The notes below the pieces were generated by a model. It had not been told where the DNA came from. It did not search any database and saw only the letters and a list, made by a program, of their open reading frames with translations. From the NCBI GenBank assembly GCA_017536555.1, contig JAFXHE010000013.1, positions 1 through 64,000 of the forward strand: 64,000 nt of DNA, read 5' to 3'. The first letter of the stretch is position 1; each line of letters begins with the position of its first letter. Made by a program: the position numbers and the translations under genes. This stretch comes from Alistipes sp. Its GTDB lineage: Bacteria; Bacteroidota; Bacteroidia; Bacteroidales; Rikenellaceae. Shown here piece by piece: positions 25,786-33,601 of the stretch.

Positions 25786-28698
25786 TTAGTAGCAGAAAAT
25801 ATCCTCTGTAGGGATAATCTCAACCTTGCCGAGTGTCGACAGGTAGTTGATGTCGATGTCGTTGGGGTCGCCCAAGATGATATATGTGTAGTTGCGGTCC
25901 TTTATCCACGCCTGCTGGAAGGCGATAACATCGTCGAGCGTGAGGCTCTTAATAGCGTTATATACACCCTCGCGGCGGTCACAGTCAACACCCATAAGCT
26001 CGTTTGAGGCGTAGGTGTTAATAACCTCGCGTCCATTGGCGCGCTGCGACTCCAACGACTTGATGATAGCATCCTTGGCGAGGTCAAAGGCATTCTGCGA
26101 CACAGGCATATTGTTGACAATCTCGGCGAATGCCTCTATTGCCTGCTGTAGCTTGTCGTTCTGCGTAGCGATAAATGTTGTGAAGTAGTAGGGTAGCTCC
26201 TTGCGACCACCCTCATACAAGCCTGCCGACGACGAGTAAGCCAAGCCTCGTGCCTCGCGCATCTCTTGGAAGACGATAGAGTTCATACCGCCCGAGAAGT
26301 AGCTGTTATAAAGCTCGATGATAGCGTCGTTGTCGGTAGAGAACGTCTCGCCACGGTTAGATATCTGACGGTAGTATACCTGCTTTGCGTCGTAGGGTGC
26401 TATAAGCACACGGTTTTCTGGCGTAGGCAGAATGGTGCGTATAACCTGCATATCGGCCACCGACTTAAGTGTGTCGCCAGCTATGTGGTGCTTGTTGACG
26501 ATAGCCTCAACCGTTGCAATGTCGGCAGGGCCGTAGTATCTCACATCGTGCTCATAGCTGAAGAGGTTGTCGATGCGCTCCAACAGCTCCTCGCTGGTAA
26601 GTGCCATAACCTCCTCGTTAGAGAGTGTTATGTGGTCAATGAACTCGCCACCATAGAGGGCATACTGCGTAAGTGCCGCGAAGTTGCTCTGCTGGTTAAA
26701 GAGGTTGTTCTGGCGGCTCTTGATAAGGTTCTGCTTATATGTCGCCAACACCTCTTCGTCAGCCTTAAGGTTATGCATAAACCTCTCGACGAGGGCCACC
26801 GTTGCCTCCATATTCTCCTGCAAGCCGCTGATGACGACAGCAGTCTGAATGTTGCTTGAGCTGACGTGTATTGATGATGCGAGCTTGTACAACTCGTACT
26901 GGAACTCTGCCAACGACATATCGCCACTGCCGAGCAGCGATACATAGTCGCACGCAATCTTCATTGCTGGGTCATAGTCGCATCCAAAATTAAGTACGTA
27001 GCTGAGCGTGAAGAGCTCGTTTACATCGTTCTCGGCGTATAGCAGCTCCATACCCTCGCGCATCTGCTTAACGGTCATATCCTCCTCGAAGTCGATGAAC
27101 TCTGGCTCAATAGGCTCTACGGTGCTCATCTGCACCTCCTCCAAGAACTGTGAGCGAGCATCGCGGTTAGTGGCGATAGGGGTAATCTGCGGCTTCTCAA
27201 TCTTCTTCTGTGTGGTGTCCTCGCCCTGACGCTTGTAGACGATAGCGTAGTTGCTGTCCAAGAGGTGCTCGTTAGCCCACGCCACGACATCCTCCTTTGT
27301 AATCTTCTCAAGACGCTCTATCTCGCCCACAACGCGCTCCCACGGCTGCTGTGCAATGAAGGCATCCACCATCATATTTGCGCGCTGACGGTTGCTCTCA
27401 AGCGAGCTCATCTGCCAACGCTTGTAGTTGGCTATGGTAGCCTCGATAAGCTCCTCATCCCACTCGCCACGACGTAGCTTATCTACCTCTGCGAGTAGCA
27501 TATCGCGCACCTCGTCGAGGGTCTGTCCCTCTTTGGGCATACCCATCATCACCACCTGACCGTAGTCAACGCCAGCATACGCCGAGCCACGAGCACCCAG
27601 CAGCAACTGCTTCTGGTTGATGTCAACGTCGATAAGACCGCACTTGCCGTTAGAGAGCACGTCGCTCAAGATAGCCAAGATGTCGGCATCGTCGCTGTTC
27701 AAGCCACCTGCACGCCACGCCAACTGCACATACTCTGCCTCCTGTCCCAAGACGTCGAGCTTGCGAGGCTCTGTGAGAGGCTCCTCGCCAGAGTACTCAA
27801 AGGTGGGAAGCGAGTCGTTAGGCTCCATATCGCCAAAGTACTTCTCGATGATTGCGAGCATCTCTTCGGGGTCGAAGTCGCCCGACAGACAGATAGCCAT
27901 ATTGTTAGGCACGTAGTAGGTGTTGTAGAAGTTCTTGATATTGGTAATAGAGGGGTTCTTCAGGTGCTCCTGCTTGCCCAATACGGTGTGTTGTCCCGAG
28001 GGGTGGTTGGGGTAGAGCAACTCCAACATACCGTAGTATACCTTGTTGCCATCGCGTGTGAGCGACATATTATACTCCTCATATACGGTCTCCAACTCGG
28101 TGTGGAAGCCGCGTATCACGTTGTGCTTGAAGCGGTCAGACTGTACCTTTGCCCAGTTCTCAATCTGGTTTGCGGGGATATCCTCCACGTAGACGGTCTC
28201 GTCCATAGCTGTCCAAGCGTTGGTGCCCTCGGCACCTATTGCCGACATCAGCTTGTCGTACTCGTTGGGTATCGACAGCTTTGATGCCTCATTAGAGATG
28301 CGGTCAATCTCGGCATATATAGCCTTGCGCTCCGCCTCATCCTCTGTTGTACGGTACACCTCAAAGAGACGCTCAATCTCGTCAAGTAGTGGCTTCTCGG
28401 CAGCATAGTCCGAGGTGCCTACCTGCTCCGAGCCCTTGAACATAAGATGCTCAAAGTAGTGAGCCAAGCCTGTGGTCTCCGCAGGGTCGTTCTTCGCACC
28501 TGCACGCACAGCTATAAAGGTCTGAATACGCGGTGTGTCGTCAAATACCGACATATATACCTTCAAGCCGTTGTCAAGGGTGTAAATGCGAACATCCATA
28601 GGGTCGCCCTTAACGCTCTCATAACCCTTATCTGTGGCACATCCTGTAGCAACGGCTACAAGTGCCAATAGACAGATAATAAAAAAGTTTCTTCTCAT
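25786..28698 (-). CDS. M16 family zinc metallopeptidase, lipoprotein
   Basis: This 970-aa protein has two tandem M16 halves. The first is catalytic: the inverted zinc motif HYFEH is at residues 80-84, with the distal Glu in ELETVYEEYN near 205. The second half (from about 500) is the inactive partner domain that helps close the chamber. A signal peptide with lipobox VATGC puts a lipid on Cys20, so it works in the periplasm or at the outer membrane, degrading peptides. It starts 18 nt after ftsE on the same strand and is likely co-transcribed with it. No function in division is implied by that. Confidence 0.93.
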   Translation of the reverse strand: MRRNFFIICLLALVAVATGCATDKGYESVKGDPMDVRIYTLDNGLKVYMSVFDDTPRIQTFIAVRAGAKNDPAETTGLAHYFEHLMFKGSEQVGTSDYAAEKPLLDEIERLFEVYRTTEDEAERKAIYAEIDRISNEASKLSIPNEYDKLMSAIGAEGTNAWTAMDETVYVEDIPANQIENWAKVQSDRFKHNVIRGFHTELETVYEEYNMSLTRDGNKVYYGMLELLYPNHPSGQHTVLGKQEHLKNPSITNIKNFYNTYYVPNNMAICLSGDFDPEEMLAIIEKYFGDMEPNDSLPTFEYSGEEPLTEPRKLDVLGQEAEYVQLAWRAGGLNSDDADILAILSDVLSNGKCGLIDVDINQKQLLLGARGSAYAGVDYGQVVMMGMPKEGQTLDEVRDMLLAEVDKLRRGEWDEELIEATIANYKRWQMSSLESNRQRANMMVDAFIAQQPWERVVGEIERLEKITKEDVVAWANEHLLDSNYAIVYKRQGEDTTQKKIEKPQITPIATNRDARSQFLEEVQMSTVEPIEPEFIDFEEDMTVKQMREGMELLYAENDVNELFTLSYVLNFGCDYDPAMKIACDYVSLLGSGDMSLAEFQYELYKLASSIHVSSSNIQTAVVISGLQENMEATVALVERFMHNLKADEEVLATYKQNLIKSRQNNLFNQQSNFAALTQYALYGGEFIDHITLSNEEVMALTSEELLERIDNLFSYEHDVRYYGPADIATVEAIVNKHHIAGDTLKSVADMQVIRTILPTPENRVLIAPYDAKQVYYRQISNRGETFSTDNDAIIELYNSYFSGGMNSIVFQEMREARGLAYSSSAGLYEGGRKELPYYFTTFIATQNDKLQQAIEAFAEIVNNMPVSQNAFDLAKDAIIKSLESQRANGREVINTYASNELMGVDCDRREGVYNAIKSLTLDDVIAFQQAWIKDRNYTYIILGDPNDIDINYLSTLGKVEIIPTEDIFCY

Positions 28699-28716
28699 AG
28701 TATAGTGTTTTAGATG

Positions 28717-29463
28717 TTATTGTGCCTCAATCAGGGAGTTTACATCCACCTCGGCTATGCGCCCCTGTGCGAAGAGTATCGTGCGCGAGGGGAACTGCTC
28801 GATAAGGGCGATGTTGTGTGTTGACATAACCACAGCGCAGCCACTCTGTGCAATCTTGCGGAATATCTCCATTATGCCCTCTGCCGTCACAGGGTCGAGG
28901 TTACCCGTAGGCTCATCGGCGATGAGTAGTCGGGGCTTGTTTACCAGTGCGCGGGCTATTGTCAGTCGCTGCTGCTCGCCTCCCGACAGCTCAAATGGCA
29001 TCTTGTAGCTCTTATGCTCCAGCCCCACGAGCTTCAGCACCTCGTCTATGCGCTGGCGTATGTCGCTCTCTGCGCTCCAGCCCGTAGCGCGCATCACGTC
29101 GTAGAGGTTTAGAAAGACGTTGCGGTCGGTAAGTAGCTGAAAGTCCTGAAAAACAATGCCCATAGAGCGTCGCAAGTAGGGTATCTCCCTGCGCTTTATG
29201 CGTCGCAGGTCGAAGCCCACAACGGTAGCCTCGCCACACACGAGGTCGGTCTCGGCATATAGCGTCTTTAGCAGCGTGCTCTTACCTGTGCCCACGCGCC
29301 CAATAAGGTATACAAACTCGCCCTCGTCGACAGTTAGGTTGATGTCGGATAATACGAGGTCGCTATCCTGCTTTATGTGCTTATGGCGCTGTGCCGACTC
29401 ACCGTGATATATCGAGACACCGCGTAGCTCTATAACTCTATTATTGCTCATACGATTAGACAT
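28717..29463 (-). CDS. ftsE: Cell-division ABC ATPase FtsE
   Basis: FtsE powers FtsX, which controls peptidoglycan hydrolases at the septum. ABC motifs are complete: Walker [10 protein letters not shown] near residues 54-62, signature LSGGEQQR near 160-167, Walker [14 protein letters not shown] near 179-191. I use ATG at 29463 ([15 protein letters not shown], 248 aa); ATG at 29451 is equally possible. A longer frame begins at 29544, upstream of the -7 box at 29476-29483, and so cannot be the start. ftsX is not adjacent. Some members of this family serve other exporters, so the FtsE name is likely but not certain. Confidence 0.88.
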   Translation of the reverse strand: MSNRMSNNRVIELRGVSIYHGESAQRHKHIKQDSDLVLSDINLTVDEGEFVYLIGRVGTGKSTLLKTLYAETDLVCGEATVVGFDLRRIKRREIPYLRRSMGIVFQDFQLLTDRNVFLNLYDVMRATGWSAESDIRQRIDEVLKLVGLEHKSYKMPFELSGGEQQRLTIARALVNKPRLLIADEPTGNLDPVTAEGIMEIFRKIAQSGCAVVMSTHNIALIEQFPSRTILFAQGRIAEVDVNSLIEAQ

Positions 29464-29475
29464 TTCTATAACGCA

Positions 29476-29483
29476 CAAATATA
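29476..29483 (-). promoter_or_regulatory. -7 box (and -33 box) of ftsE
   Basis: TATATTTG on the minus strand, with TTTG (CAAA at 29504-29507) 20 nt upstream, a full -33/-7 pair. It is interleaved with the divergent ssrA promoter. Confidence 0.7.
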
Positions 29484-29514
29484 AAAAATATTTTTGCATT
29501 ACACAAATTATTAC

Positions 29515-29522
29515 TACATTTG
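29515..29522 (+). promoter_or_regulatory. -7 box (and -33 box) of ssrA
   Basis: TACATTTG with TTTG at 29493-29496, 18 nt upstream. The transcript would carry about 60 nt of 5' leader to be removed by RNase P. Confidence 0.65.
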
Positions 29523-29588
29523 CGCCACATTTGCATTGCCACAAATGTCGCTACGATAGATTATCGCTTGCGCCGCCACCAGAAAATT

Positions 29589-29988
29589 GGGGGTGACCGG
29601 TTTTGACAGCAGGTAGAATTCGATTGTAAGCACGTCGAGCATTGTGTGGGGTCTCGTAAATCGCAACACTCAAACTACAAATGGCAATAATAGCTACGCA
29701 CTCGCTGCCTAATTTTCTGGGAAAATTGGCTTAATCGCGTGACCCAAGGAGGTCGTGTGACGAGTATCCCGAAGTGCTGTTCCGCTCTTTAACGGCTCTT
29801 CATACGGGGTATCATCAATTAAGAGATAGCGCGGTATGTGCCTCGGTTATCGTGCGAGATTTAGGGGCTGGGACTCGGGTATGGCTGCCACCTGCCTGAC
29901 TCGGGTAGAAGGATTAAATGGTTGGCTAAACGTGTAGAAAGCTCTGGGGTTCCTTGTTTGGACGCGGGTTCGACCCCCGCCACCTCCA
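29589..29988 (+). ncRNA. ssrA: Transfer-messenger RNA (tmRNA)
   Basis: tmRNA rescues stalled ribosomes with SmpB. The tRNA-like ends are clear: GGGGGTG (29589-29595) pairs with CACCTCC (29981-29987), with discriminator A at 29988 and CCA not encoded. The T arm is GCGGG-TTCGACC-CCCGC (29964-29980). The 5' end continues ACCGGTTTTGACAGC, as usual. The tag frame starts at the Gly resume codon GGC (29683-29685) and reads GNNSYALAA, stopping at TAA (29710-29712). Gly as first tag residue is typical for Bacteroidales. The mature length is about 400 nt. Confidence 0.97.
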
Positions 29989-30148
29989 CTAAAGTCTGCG
30001 AATTGTCGCAGGCTTTTTTTGTTGTCGTGCTGATGTGCTGGTGTCGTGCTATTGTCGGCAAAGGCTTGCACCCTTACGGTTGCTATGTGTGGCGAGCGTA
30101 TTGCCTCTTTTGTGAGCAAGCACCCCACGATTCAATAACTCGCCCCAC
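29969..30148 (+). repeat. tmRNA 3'-end repeat, copy 1
   Basis: This 180-bp unit begins inside the T loop of ssrA (TTCGACC), covers the acceptor 3' strand and the ssrA terminator, and runs 128 bp further downstream. It is about 95% identical by eye to copy 2 at 30268-30448, in the same orientation. Confidence 0.85.
29993..30020 (+). terminator. ssrA terminator
   Basis: AGTCTGCGA (29993-30001) pairs with TCGCAGGCT (30006-30014) around ATTG, followed by seven T. A second copy lies within 30268-30448. Confidence 0.85.
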
Positions 30149-30267
30149 GAGCCTATGGCTCAATCCTTTGCCTTTTATATGCCGTTTTGGTGGTGGTTTT
30201 TATCGGGGTTGCTGTATGTTGAGGCTTCACCCCAACATACAGCTATGAAAAAGCTTGCGCTTTTACA
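30149..30267. other. Spacer between the two tmRNA-end repeats
   Basis: No gene is seen in these 119 bp. It holds a perfect hairpin: GCTGTATGTTG (30211-30221) pairs with CAACATACAGC (30233-30243) around 11 nt. CCTTTGCC near 30167 is the reverse complement of GGCAAAGG in the flanking repeat. It may be the residue of something once inserted here. Confidence 0.4.
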
Positions 30268-30448
30268 TTCGACCCCCGCCACCTCCACTAAAGTCTGCGA
30301 ATTGTCGCAGGCTTTTTTTTGTTGTCGTGCTGATGTGCTGTCGTCGTGCTATTATCGGCAAAGGCTTGCGCCCTTACGGTTGCTATGTGTGGCGAGCATA
30401 TTACCTCTTTGGAGAGCAAGCTCCCCACGATTCAATAACTCGCCCCAC
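30268..30448 (+). repeat. tmRNA 3'-end repeat, copy 2
   Basis: This direct repeat of 29969-30148 carries an orphan tmRNA 3' end (TTCGACCCCCGCCACCTCCA) and an intact terminator hairpin with eight T. There is no tmRNA body before it. Directly at its end a third CCACCTCCA word occurs (30445-30453). About nine substitutions and one indel separate the copies. Confidence 0.85.
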
Positions 30449-30460
30449 CTCCATAAACCA

Positions 30461-30493
30461 AAAGACGCCTGACCAAAATGGTTAGACGTCTTT
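30461..30493. terminator. Terminator downstream of cdaA
   Basis: AAAGACG (30461-30467) pairs with CGTCTTT (30487-30493), and CTGACCA with TGGTTAG inside, with one mismatch and loop AAA. A-rich and T-rich flanks allow it to work in both directions; it mainly serves the leftward cdaA. Confidence 0.65.
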
Positions 30494-30558
30494 ATCTTCA
30501 GTTGCTATGTTTTCACAGCCTCATCGCCCCCTCATTTAAGCGTTGCGAGGATGGCGAG

Positions 30559-31389
30559 CTATGCGTTATGAGCCTCCTGAATAGCCTCTTTGGTGGCATT
30601 CTCCTCCGATTTCTGCTTGTTGAGGCTCATCATCTGGCGTATAGACTGTGCCAAACGCTGCGGCTCTATGTTGCGCTTAATGACCGAGTTATGGGCAATG
30701 GAGATGCCACCAGTCTCCTCCGATACCGCGATGACGATAGCGTCGGATACCTCGCTCATACCGAGTGCCGCACGGTGGCGCATACCGTAAGACTTGGGCA
30801 CAGCCTGCTGTGTCGACGGAAGTACACACTTGGCAGCGACAACGCGGCTACCGCTGATGACAACACCGCCATCGTGCAGGGGTGCATTTTTGAAGAATAT
30901 GTTCTCAAGCAGGGCTGTAGAGACACGTGCATCAATGGCGATGCCGCTCTCCACGACGACACTCAAGTCGCTCGTCTGCTTAATGATGATAAGCGCGCCC
31001 ACCTTCTGCTCGCCCATCTCTTGGCACGCTGTGACGATAGACTGCAGGTCGATAGTCTCGTGACGCTTGGGACTACGTATATTGAAGATGCGTGTCAGGA
31101 ACTCGAAGTTGGTACGCTGACGACCAATAGCCTGCAAAAAGTGGCGTATCTCGGGCTGGAAGATGATGAGTATGGCGATGACACCCACAGAGATTATCTG
31201 TCCGAGGATGGTCGAGAACAGCACGAGGTTGAAGGTGCGCACAAGTATCCACACAAGATAGATGACAAAGATGCCCATCATAATATATGGTGCGCTCGTG
31301 CCCCTCATAGCACGATATAGGGCATAGAGCAGTGTTGCAACAAGCACTATGTCTATAAGGTCGACGAATGTGAATGGTATGAAGCCCAT
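30559..31389 (-). CDS. cdaA: Diadenylate cyclase CdaA
   Basis: CdaA joins two ATP into the second messenger c-di-AMP, which controls osmolyte and potassium balance. Three N-terminal membrane helices (about residues 8-85) lead into the DisA_N catalytic domain. Its motifs are LHDGGVVISG near 172-181 and the RHRAALG near 207-213. The usual DGA motif reads DGG here; the metal-binding Asp is kept. I start at ATG 31389 (MGFIPFTFVD, 276 aa); a frame opening at 31446 adds 19 residues that do not fit the membrane start. It appears to be transcribed alone or with the OmpH-like gene upstream. Confidence 0.93.
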   Translation of the reverse strand: MGFIPFTFVDLIDIVLVATLLYALYRAMRGTSAPYIMMGIFVIYLVWILVRTFNLVLFSTILGQIISVGVIAILIIFQPEIRHFLQAIGRQRTNFEFLTRIFNIRSPKRHETIDLQSIVTACQEMGEQKVGALIIIKQTSDLSVVVESGIAIDARVSTALLENIFFKNAPLHDGGVVISGSRVVAAKCVLPSTQQAVPKSYGMRHRAALGMSEVSDAIVIAVSEETGGISIAHNSVIKRNIEPQRLAQSIRQMMSLNKQKSEENATKEAIQEAHNA

Positions 31390-31481
31390 AGTCTGTTCTA
31401 AATTTGCTGCGAAAATAGAAAAAAAATTGCCGACTTGCAAATGCATATCGGCAAATAATTGTGTGACGCTCTATTTGGCGA

Positions 31482-32159
31482 CTATTCTGCGGGCGTGTAC
31501 AGCTCGTTAACCTTTGCCAACACAAGCTCCGAGATGTTGAGCGTGGGGTCTGCATCAACAACAGATACAGCGTTGAGAATCATCTTGTAACGCTTGTCGC
31601 CATTAATCTGCTCGATAGCGCGACGTGTCAAATCCTGAAAACGGTTCATCAGCACCATCTGCTCCTCTGCGAGCTGCTGCTCCTCTGTCTGCAGGCTGCG
31701 TGCCTCCGACTGCACGGTAGACTCAAGGTTAGCCATACGTGCCTGGATAGACTCGCCCTTCTTCTGCAACTCCTCCTGCTTCTGCTGTGCGTTGAGCGAT
31801 GTTATAAGACCCTTGCTATACTCCTCCTGCAACTTGGCAGCGTCGTTCTGCAAGCGGTTGTACTCTGCTGCGAGGTTCTGCTCCTTTTTTGCCCAAGACT
31901 CCTGCGATGTAGTCATCTTCTGCTGGAACGATGCCATCTTCTCCTCAAGAGCCTTGCCCTCTGCCTCGTAGAGCTTGCTTGATGCCATAATATAGTCGAG
32001 GTCGATGTAAACAACATCACCACTTGCCACGCACTCAACAGTGGCTACCTGTGTAGAGTCGGCAGCTACGGCAGCACCCTCCTCGCTCTTCTTGTCTGCT
32101 CCACCACACGACGTAAGCATTGCGGCTGCGGCAAACGCGAATAAAAGTGTCTTCTTCAT
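31482..32159 (-). CDS. OmpH/Skp-like lipoprotein
   Basis: The lipobox LTSC (Cys near residue 18) marks a lipoprotein. The mature part (about 50-200) begins with VVYIDLDYIMASSKLY and continues as a long, charged, Gln/Glu/Lys-rich coiled coil with no Pro, the layout of Skp (OmpH). Skp-type proteins hold unfolded outer-membrane proteins in the periplasm. A lipid anchor is unlike the soluble E. coli Skp. At 225 aa it is a little longer than Skp. It lies upstream of cdaA on the same strand, with a -7 box at 32203-32210, back to back with ruvA's promoter. Confidence 0.85.
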   Translation of the reverse strand: MKKTLLFAFAAAAMLTSCGGADKKSEEGAAVAADSTQVATVECVASGDVVYIDLDYIMASSKLYEAEGKALEEKMASFQQKMTTSQESWAKKEQNLAAEYNRLQNDAAKLQEEYSKGLITSLNAQQKQEELQKKGESIQARMANLESTVQSEARSLQTEEQQLAEEQMVLMNRFQDLTRRAIEQINGDKRYKMILNAVSVVDADPTLNISELVLAKVNELYTPAE

Positions 32160-32202
32160 AATATTATATACTTCTTTTTAGTTAATTTTCAGTTTCAAAA
32201 CA

Positions 32203-32210
32203 CAAAGGTA
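32203..32210 (-). promoter_or_regulatory. -7 box of the OmpH-like gene
   Basis: TACCTTTG on the minus strand, 43 nt before the ATG. Confidence 0.6.
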
Positions 32211-32222
32211 AGAAAATTTATT

Positions 32223-32230
32223 TACTTTTG
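32223..32230 (+). promoter_or_regulatory. -7 box of ruvA
   Basis: TACTTTTG, 29 nt before the ruvA ATG and only 12 nt from the divergent -7 box. Confidence 0.6.
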
Positions 32231-32259
32231 TAAAAAAAATAAGACAAATTTAACCTACT

Positions 32260-32853
32260 ATGTACGAATATATATCAGGTAAGGTTGCCGAGGCGACTCC
32301 CGCGTATGCCGTTATAGAGGCGGCAGGCGTGGGCTACTTCATCAACATATCGCTGCATACCTACTCCGAGATAGAGCATCTCGACGAGGCTCGGCTCTAT
32401 GTCCACTTCATTGTGCGCGAAGACCAGCAGCAGCTCTTTGGCTTTTATACCAAACTTGAGCGTGAGCTATTCCGCCAGCTTATCAGCGTGTCGGGTGTTG
32501 GTGGCAACACAGCGCGTATGATACTCTCGACATACACCTCCAAGGAGCTGCAAAACATCATTGCTACGGAGAATGCCGTATTGCTCAAGAATGTCAAGGG
32601 GTTGGGTCTTAAGACAGCGCAGAAGATTATCGTTGAACTCTCGGGTAAGATGCTGGAGCTTGGAGCCAGCGATATGATGCTTACGCAGTCACCTCTCGAC
32701 AAGCGTTCAGCCGTATATGACGAGGCACTTGCGGCACTCTCAATGCTCGGTTTCCAGAAGGGCGCGTCGGATAAGGTGCTCACGGCAATCTTCAAGGAGA
32801 ACCCCACGATGGCTGTCGAGGAGGCTGTGCGTACAGCTCTTAAGAGGTTGTAG
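32260..32853 (+). CDS. ruvA: Holliday junction helicase subunit RuvA
   Basis: RuvA binds four-way junctions as a tetramer and loads the RuvB motor for branch migration. The OB domain covers about residues 1-62 (MYEYISGKVAEATPAYAVIEAAGVGYFINIS). Helix-hairpin-helix motifs follow, with LISVSGVGGNTARMIL near 74-89 and LKNVKGLGLKTAQKIIVEL near 109-127. The C-terminal domain III (about 150-197) that contacts RuvB closes the protein. Length (197 aa) is normal. ruvB and ruvC are not in the window. Confidence 0.96.
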   Translation: MYEYISGKVAEATPAYAVIEAAGVGYFINISLHTYSEIEHLDEARLYVHFIVREDQQQLFGFYTKLERELFRQLISVSGVGGNTARMILSTYTSKELQNIIATENAVLLKNVKGLGLKTAQKIIVELSGKMLELGASDMMLTQSPLDKRSAVYDEALAALSMLGFQKGASDKVLTAIFKENPTMAVEEAVRTALKRL

Positions 32854-32944
32854 ATGCGGCACGTGCGCATATATGCGTGTACTCAAGTGGGCGCGCGCCC
32901 GCACTTTTTTTGTAGATAAAGAGGCTATGTTGCAAAATAATTAT

Positions 32945-32952
32945 TAAATTTG
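32945..32952 (+). promoter_or_regulatory. -7 box of the FKBP lipoprotein gene
   Basis: TAAATTTG, 15 nt before the ATG at 32968. It overlaps a TTG that would otherwise look like an in-frame start. Confidence 0.6.
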
Positions 32953-32967
32953 CGCGATTATATACGT

Positions 32968-33588
32968 ATGAACAAGGTTTTGAAAATATCGTTGAGCGTG
33001 GTTGTGGCACTTGCCGCCGTTGTTGCTATGTCGTGTAGCAACGAGTCCGACCAGAAGCTAATATCGCAGCAGAGCGCAATATCTAACTACCTCAAAGGCT
33101 CGCATAAGCCCAAGCTTATCCCCGAGGAGGAGCTGTCGTCGTCACTCGATGAGCAGCCCGAGTACTATGTGCAGTGGGGGCTCGACCTCTATCGCTATAT
33201 AGCCACTATGTATGCCGAGGGTCGTGACAGCTGGGTGGAGATAGACGCAGACAGCAGCGTGGCGATACGCTATAAAGCGTATATCTTCACCAATGGAGCA
33301 CCAAGTGTTTCGGCTCTGTATGCCACAAACGACGAGGCTGCGATGTTGGAGCTTGAGGCGGCAGGACTCAACGTGTCGTATGAGTGGACGACAGACCCCT
33401 ATGTCATACAGCTTGGCACGACGGATGTAATAGAGGGTCTTGAGCAGGCGTTGGTGGGTTGTCGTGAGGGCGATAGCGTCGAGATATATATGACCTACGA
33501 AATGGCATACGGCAAGCAGTTTATAGGTATGATTCCGAGCCGTTCATCTGTTGTGTGGTATGTCGACATACTTGAAGTAAAACAGTAA
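32968..33588 (+). CDS. FKBP-type peptidyl-prolyl isomerase-like lipoprotein
   Basis: The lipobox AMSC (Cys near residue 23) marks a lipoprotein. The C-terminal half has the FKBP pattern: VAIRYKAYIFTNG near 94-106, then VIEGLEQALVGCREGDSVEIYMTYEMAYG near 155-183, and the terminal strand VVWYVDILEV. FKBPs speed proline isomerization and often act as periplasmic chaperones. Some aromatic pocket residues are not obvious, so catalysis is uncertain. I start at ATG 32968 because a TTG at 32950 overlaps the -7 box. The next gene follows after 13 nt and may be a divergent relative. Confidence 0.84.
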   Translation: MNKVLKISLSVVVALAAVVAMSCSNESDQKLISQQSAISNYLKGSHKPKLIPEEELSSSLDEQPEYYVQWGLDLYRYIATMYAEGRDSWVEIDADSSVAIRYKAYIFTNGAPSVSALYATNDEAAMLELEAAGLNVSYEWTTDPYVIQLGTTDVIEGLEQALVGCREGDSVEIYMTYEMAYGKQFIGMIPSRSSVVWYVDILEVKQ

Positions 33589-33601
33589 AAGATAATATGT
33601 T

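Noticed and set aside
29847..30485. Several short frames over the tmRNA and its repeats
   Set aside because: They overlap the ssrA gene and the duplicated 3' end; the repeated peptide segments simply reflect the DNA repeat.
30478..31320. Plus-strand open frame of 280 codons opposite cdaA
   Set aside because: cdaA has clear motifs on the other strand; this frame has none and starts inside a terminator.
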